Part shown: positions 59,010-64,000 of the stretch, piece by piece
How the letters are laid out: every line of letters begins with the position of its first letter
Position numbering within the stretch: the stretch's first letter is position 1
Assembly: GCA_021613375.1 (NCBI GenBank)
Contig: CM038704.1
Span: forward strand, 35,357,488-35,421,487
Source: Megaleporinus macrocephalus
Taxonomy: Eukaryota; Chordata; Actinopteri; Characiformes; Anostomidae
DNA length: 64,000 nucleotides
Reading direction: 5' to 3'
Notes under the pieces: model-generated
The model's input: only the letters and a program-made list of their open reading frames with translations
What the model was told of the DNA's origin: nothing
Database searches by the model: none
Made by a program: the position numbers and the translations under genes

Positions 59010-59230
59010 AGAGACTGTCTGTCTGTCTGTCTGTGTTTTAACACCTGCTCTCAGACTGACAAGCCTCTATACATCTGGAGCCTCTCCAGTGAATACTTTG
59101 GTTTGAATGACTTAAAAAAAGAGAGAAACAGATGGAGAAGAAGAGAGAGAGTAAGAGGAGGGAGAGGGAATTAGAAAAAGAAAGTGAGGTTGAAAGAGAA
59201 AAAAGAGGTAGAAGGGTACAGAAAGACAAG
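59010..59230. repeat. CTGT run and purine-rich tract
   Basis: A short (CTGT)n at 59017-59034 precedes a GA-rich stretch (AGAGAGAAACAGATGGAGAAGAAGAGAGAG...) to about 59230. Low complexity. Confidence 0.8.
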
Positions 59231-60109
59231 AAAGATAAAGAAGAGTTATAAATTTAACCTGAACTATAAAACATAGTTTATATCAGAATTCCTACATTTA
59301 GAGTGAGTTATACATTCAACCCAATAAAAAACTGTAGAACACGAGTCAGTTTATATCACTTTACCTACATTTAGAGTGAGTTATACTTTTAACCTGATGA
59401 GAAACTATAGACACAGTTTATAACACAATACTTCTGAGGAGCATAACTATGGGCCTCACCACGGACCTCACATTATAGTGGCAGATGAAAGGTATTGCAC
59501 AATTTAGCAAACAAGTTAGTACGATGTGAGATGAGCCATGTTTCAGTCCGCTTGTTAAGACATGACGCATCTACCTTTCAGCCTGGGTCTTAGCCTCTAG
59601 TGCATTGGCTTGTTGTTTGAATAGGTCTGAATCCAAAAAACTAGTTATCATATTAGTGCGTTCCTCATGATGAGAAAAAAAAAAGGAAATGGCTTCAGTT
59701 AATACGGAAAGTTTTAAACCAATGAGGAAAAAAGTTAGCTAGCCATGGATGGCGGGTGCTAAGGTTAGCAAGGTTAGCTTACTAACATTAGAGTCACTTT
59801 TTTGTCTTTATGAGTTTAGGAACTGATGACTTACCTTATCAACTGCAGCCATATATAAAAATGTAAGGCGTGCCCACATTTTACCTGGATGCCTTGTACA
59901 GTGCCCAAGCATGATTGCCCCCCTTCCCCCCTCCCTGTTGGCCTGTGCTCACATTGTGCGTTCATTTCACACCATCAATCAGGTCATTATAGCCGCAATC
60001 TAGGTTTGTACAATTTTAATTGGCACGAAGGTGCACATGCCAAAAATTATGCAAACGCAGCATCTATACCATTCTATGGGCCCACATGATAAACAGTCAT
60101 AGCGTGTGG
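59231..60109. other. Intergenic, partial internal duplication
   Basis: ACATTTAGAGTGAGTTATAC followed by (T/A)TTCAACC(C/T)GA(T/A) recurs near 59240, 59295 and 59370 with TAGAACACGAGTCAG/TAGACACAGTTTATA, an approximately 70-bp imperfect tandem of three units. No gene is seen. Confidence 0.45.
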
Positions 60110-60400
60110 CTGGGCACCTACAAACCGCCTACTTGCCTACTACCCAGGAGGTGACATCAGTAGCTAAGCATGACTAGTATGTCCGTATACTCAGTAGCCA
60201 TTGAGTAGTATGTGAACATTACCCGGATAACCTACTGAATTGGGAGACATTTTTAAGTTTGCGAATGCAGCACATTGTGCTATCCCATGATTCAGCTGAA
60301 GCCGTTGGTAAATTCAAAGCAGAGTGGAAAAAACGTTGGAATGCGATACGTTGGCTGTGTGTATGTAGCTACTGTTAGTGAACTGCTGCCAGAACTGCCG
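60110..60400 (+). repeat. Dispersed repeat, copy 2 (GAGTAGTA family)
   Basis: Second copy of the repeat at 38335-38610, same orientation. Shared words are GACTAGTATGTC, CCATTGAGTAGTA, CCGGATAACCTACTGAAT, TGTGCTATCCCATG and GTTGGCTGTGTGTATGTAGCTAC. Confidence 0.65.
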
Positions 60401-62250
60401 AGATAAAAAATTTCCTCCTGGTTTGCCTTCTCGGAAGTACAGCTTGACACCGTATGAGTACAGCTTCATATTCAGTTCTTGCGTACTGAAACGGCTCAAG
60501 TGCTCTACCACTCGAGCAGTACATAGTGGGTCCAATCTTGTACCTACTGACGTAATAGGCAATGTCAGACGGACAATTGCCTTTTACCACTTGGACGGGG
60601 CTTTATTCAAACAAATTTGAAGGTAAATTTGCAAAGCAAATGCGTATAAGAGAGCTGTATCATATCTTTTCACAGAGAATACTTCAGCGACAGGGGAGCC
60701 AACTATAAACATCTTTGCCTATGGAGCTTAACTCTACACTTTCCTGCCAAAACTTGGAGTATTCAGTGCTTTATTTCTTCACAGTCATAGAACTTATGAA
60801 TTATCCAATGCTCTGATGATTTGATTGCACACAAGGCTGAAGTTGACTTCCTATTCACCGGCTTCTTGTTGGAATTCTCCTGTTCCACCTTAAACGGTGC
60901 AGCAGTGTCTTTTCTCGCACTGTAGAGCAGAGCGATCCATTTGCTGCCATACAGTACAGACATAGCATTTACGTTAGTTGTGTCGTGTTATTAATCACAC
61001 TAGATGAGTATTGCACCTGCGGTTCAGCACACCTCTTCAAGTGGGCACAGGCACGGAGTGATCACACTGGTCAAACAAACTGGACTTTTGGGTACAAACA
61101 TGCTCAGGTACAGGTCACTAGTGTGAGTACACCCTTAAAGAGTTTCTGGACCTGGAAATGGTTATAACAGCACACTTAAATAGCGGGTAAGATGTTACTT
61201 ATATTCTCTAAAGTGCGATACAATTGCAGTAGATACAAAAGAACCAATCACCAACTCCGTTCTTCGTTTCGCTTTTCATCTCTCTGACATACACTTTGTG
61301 CATTTTGTCAGTTTTCTTTTTTCCTGTCATTCCGCCTCTCTATCTCTCTTTTTCTCTTTCTCTCTTTCCTCAGCTCTCTGCTCTTTAAATAGATTGTGAT
61401 AATGAGAGGAACCTCCTGGCTGTGAAGTGTGAAAATCTCAGATGTTGGAAAAAAGATGATGATAAAAATAGTGTTGGATGAGGAGCTAAAGAGCTGCTCT
61501 CTCTTTTCCATACAGAGTCTGAATGTTCAGTCCAGCTCAAGGCTTTACAGTCCTACAGTCTCACTGGGAACAGCTTCTGGGGTTCATCTTGTTGAGTTCA
61601 ATCCGATTTGATCGGTATACAGTATTGATAACACTGGTTCCCTGTGGCTGAAATGTACTGCTTTTTTCTGATTTAAGTGATGTCTTTTAAAGCAACACTA
61701 TGTGACAGTCCTGCCTTAAAATGACAGCTTCAGAATCGTTCTGATGGAACTTTGACTTATAATAAGTTGATTAGAATCTCTGTCACTCCCACTCTAGGCC
61801 TGGAACACTGGCTGTTGTGCTATGTAACTTTGGAGGAGCCTTTTCATGAGAACTGCAGCACCAGCTATGTGTCTTCAGCAATCGGTCCAGTGTAATCAGT
61901 CCAGCATGTAGTGTGTGCGGTGTGGCCGGTGTGTGTCATCAACAGCATTTCATTGCACTACACACATTATTCACATTCAAACGCTTTTATATTAGCGCTC
62001 ATCTCCAATGAATACAACTATACAGAGACATAACTGTTGTTCTGCTGGTTCTGTATCCTTCAACAAATGCAAGAGATTGAAAAAAGTTAAATAGAGAGAA
62101 AGTAAGTTGTAGAGAGGAAAGAGTAAACTACAGAGAAAAATGAAGATAAAGAGAAAGAGGAAAAGAGGTAGAGGTAGAGAAAGAGAAAGTGAGAGTAAGA
62201 ATAAGAGACAGGAAAATGAGATACAGATGTATGCAAGATGTTGAGATGTA
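60401..62250. other. Intergenic or intron, with repeat debris
   Basis: The segment 60815-60905 (TGACTTCCTATTCACCGGCTTC, TTCTCCTGTTCCACC) is related to 43255-43325. A pyrimidine run with CCTTTCCTCAG near 61375 resembles an acceptor, but no exon can be supported behind it. A purine-rich stretch lies at 62080-62220. Confidence 0.45.
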
Positions 62251-62258
62251 TGTGTGTA

Positions 62259-62297
<39 letters not shown>

Positions 62298-62513
62298 CAG
62301 ATATATACAGATATAAAGAGTTGTTGTGTGGGAGGGGTAGCAATAGAAGGAGGTTCTGCCTCTTAGCATATGTGTGTGTGTGTGTGTGTATGTGTGTGTA
62401 TGTGTGCGTAGCAGCTGTCAGTGGTACTTGTCTGAAGTGCCTAACAAGCGGGTGTGTGAATGTTTGTGTGTGTGTGTTTACAGAGCAGCAGCTTTCATGC
62501 CCTGCTTCCCTCA

Positions 62514-62581
<68 letters not shown>
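62251..62581. repeat. Cluster of CT, AT, TG and CA microsatellites
   Basis: (CT)n at 62258-62278, (AT)n at 62279-62297, (TG)n at 62369-62405, and a ~66-bp (CA)n at 62516-62581. The TG and CA tracts are complementary and about 110 bp apart, so a hairpin or Z-DNA-prone region is possible. The long open frames in this region are artefacts. Confidence 0.95.
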
Positions 62582-62583
<2 letters not shown>

Positions 62584-63100
62584 AAAGGAGAATAAAGCTG
62601 GTGGACCACCTGCTACACCACTACTGCCCATGCTTACAGGCCGTGTGTGTCTGTCAGTTTATGTAGTGCTGCTGTCTTTTTTCTTAATTGTTTTTTTCTA
62701 AGTGAAAATAAAATATCTTAAACATATTTAAATATGTTTTTTTTCCCATTGGCCATTTAGGACATATAGGTTTTGTGTTAAGTAAACATTAAGTGTGTAT
62801 GCAGAGTATGGGTAACTTGAACGTAGAATTTCACTGTAAAACCCCAAAATTACCTTAGCAACATAGTTCAGATATTTATATATGCATTAAGATTAAAAGC
62901 AAACAACAACTAACATCCAGTTAATGTCAGATAGAAGAGCATTACACTTTTAAGTTCAGTGGAGTTTATAGTTATTTCAGACATGTACACAGTACACAGT
63001 GAAATGATACTAGGTTCTTCCAGGACTGTGGTGCACACAAGGAACCAAACACAGACTAGACAGTGCAACACAGTTACGTTACTAAAAGAGTCTATTATCA
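62582..63100. other. Intergenic, no gene seen
   Basis: AT-rich, no feature recognised. Confidence 0.6.
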
Positions 63101-64000
63101 TACAACCCCAGCTCCAAAAAGTTGGAACGCTATGTAAAATGTAAATAAATGCAAATAAAAACAGAATGCAATAATTTGCAAATCTCATATACCCATATTT
63201 TATTCACAACAGAACATAGAACACACATATTAATATTTCATGAAAATGATTAACTCTTTTACAACTTTATTGCAGCAGTACACAAAGTTGTGACAGGGAC
63301 AAAAAGCAACAGGCTGGAAATGTAAGTGGTACTACTAAAACAGCTGGAGGAGCAATTTGCCACTAAGTCCCATGACTGGGAAAAAAAACATCTGAGGTGC
63401 ATGGTATCATTAAAAGATTCAGAGAATCTGGAGAAATCCCTGTGTGCAAGGGACAAGGCTGACAGTCAATATTGGATGTTCGCTATCTTTGGGCCAGTAT
63501 GTATCTATACTGGAAATCACTGCATGGGCTCAAGAACACTTCCAGATATCTGTGGGCACAGTTCGTGGTACAATCAACAAATGCACGTTTAAGCTGTATT
63601 CTGCAAAGAAGTAGCCATATGTCTACATGATCCAGAAACGCTGCCGTCTTCTCGGGGCCAAAGCTCCCTTTATATGGTCTGGGGAAATGGAAAAGTTTTA
63701 AGTTTTAAGATAAATCAAAAATTCCAAAAAGTAACCACGGACGCTGTGTCCTGCGGACTCCCGAGGAGAGAGACCGTCCAGCTTGTTATCAGTGTACAGT
63801 ATAAAAGCCTGCATCTCTGATGGTATGGGGCTGTATCAGTGCCTATGGCATGAGTAGCTTACACATCTGGAAAGGCACTATCCATGCTGAACAGTATAGG
63901 GAGGTTTTAGAACAACGTCTCTTTCAGGGAAGGCCTTGCATATTTCAGTGAGACATGCTAAACCACATACACAATCACAACAGCAGGACTTCACACAAGT
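63101..64000 (+). mobile_element. Tc1/mariner-type transposon, cut by window edge
   Basis: The left end is near ACAACCCCAGCTCCAAAAAG, with the subterminal run TGTAAATAAATGCAAATAAAAACAGAATG. It is followed by transposase-derived DNA: RFRESGE-like AGATTCAGAGAATCTGGAG near 63415, TGGGCTCAAGAACACTTCC near 63525, ATCCAGAAACGCTGCCGTCTTCTC near 63630, and a GATGGTATGGGGCTG (V/LMVWG) region near 63820. Frameshifts and stops are frequent. It belongs to the same family as the fragment at 9890-10165 and differs from the Tc1 at 27734. The 3' end lies beyond the window. Confidence 0.8.

Noticed and set aside
62128..62701. Long frames across the microsatellite cluster on both strands
   Set aside because: Poly-Cys-Val and poly-His-Thr are translations of CA/TG tracts, not protein.

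Overview
The window looks like nuclear DNA of a ray-finned (teleost) fish. The evidence is single-coding-exon rhodopsin-like receptors with GT-AG introns in their 5' leaders, Tc1/mariner, hAT, L1-like, gypsy and SINE-type elements of the kind common in fish, long GATA, AT, CA and ATT microsatellites, and one CpG-rich vertebrate-type promoter. I see no bacterial-style operons, rRNA, CRISPR arrays or convincing stand-alone tRNA genes. The species cannot be read from the sequence.

The core (about 3.0-45.4 kb) is a tandem array of one family of class A GPCR genes, all on the + strand. Five copies have an open frame (3091, 8249, 14240, 34435, 44541). One is intact except for a single-base frameshift (20361). 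Three are clear pseudogenes (25731, 39905, 41521). Each intact protein is 267-297 residues. It has a short N-terminus rich in N-glycosylation sequons (M-N-x-T-L-T-N-S-T), a TM3-ECL2 cysteine pair and an ERY box in place of DRY. TM7 is unusual: the NPxxY site reads R/Q-P-x-Y. I cannot assign the family; it looks like a lineage-specific expansion near P2Y/PAR/lipid-type receptors.

Most copies carry a second conserved block 1-3 kb upstream. It contains a perfect octamer ATTTGCAT, a TATA-like CTATATC 52-75 bp downstream, and a short untranslated first exon ending at a GTAAGAATC-type donor. The intron ends at an acceptor placed 8-10 nt before the ATG. This promoter plus exon 1 plus single coding exon is the duplicated unit. 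It is the most interesting signal here, because it predicts octamer (POU/Oct-factor) control of the whole cluster.

Mobile elements fill the spaces. They include a decayed L1-like LINE split by a solo LTR with a perfect 5-bp target duplication (1-2875), a gypsy fragment in the intron of the frameshifted copy, and a 1.6 kb Tc1 element with ~215-bp inverted repeats whose empty site survives in a paralogous segment 3 kb away. There is also a 1.39 kb hAT-like element with an 8-bp duplication and a ~1.5 kb structure with ~265-307-bp inverted arms (35.9-37.5 kb).

Right of the array (45.4-64 kb) there are minisatellites (54-bp and 42-bp units), microsatellites, and fragments of an IS630/Tc1-type transposase in opposing orientations. 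A CpG-rich region (53.87-54.79 kb) appears to be the 5' end of an unrelated multi-exon gene: a 37-codon first coding exon, then a 24-nt in-frame microexon. The window ends inside another decayed Tc1/mariner element.
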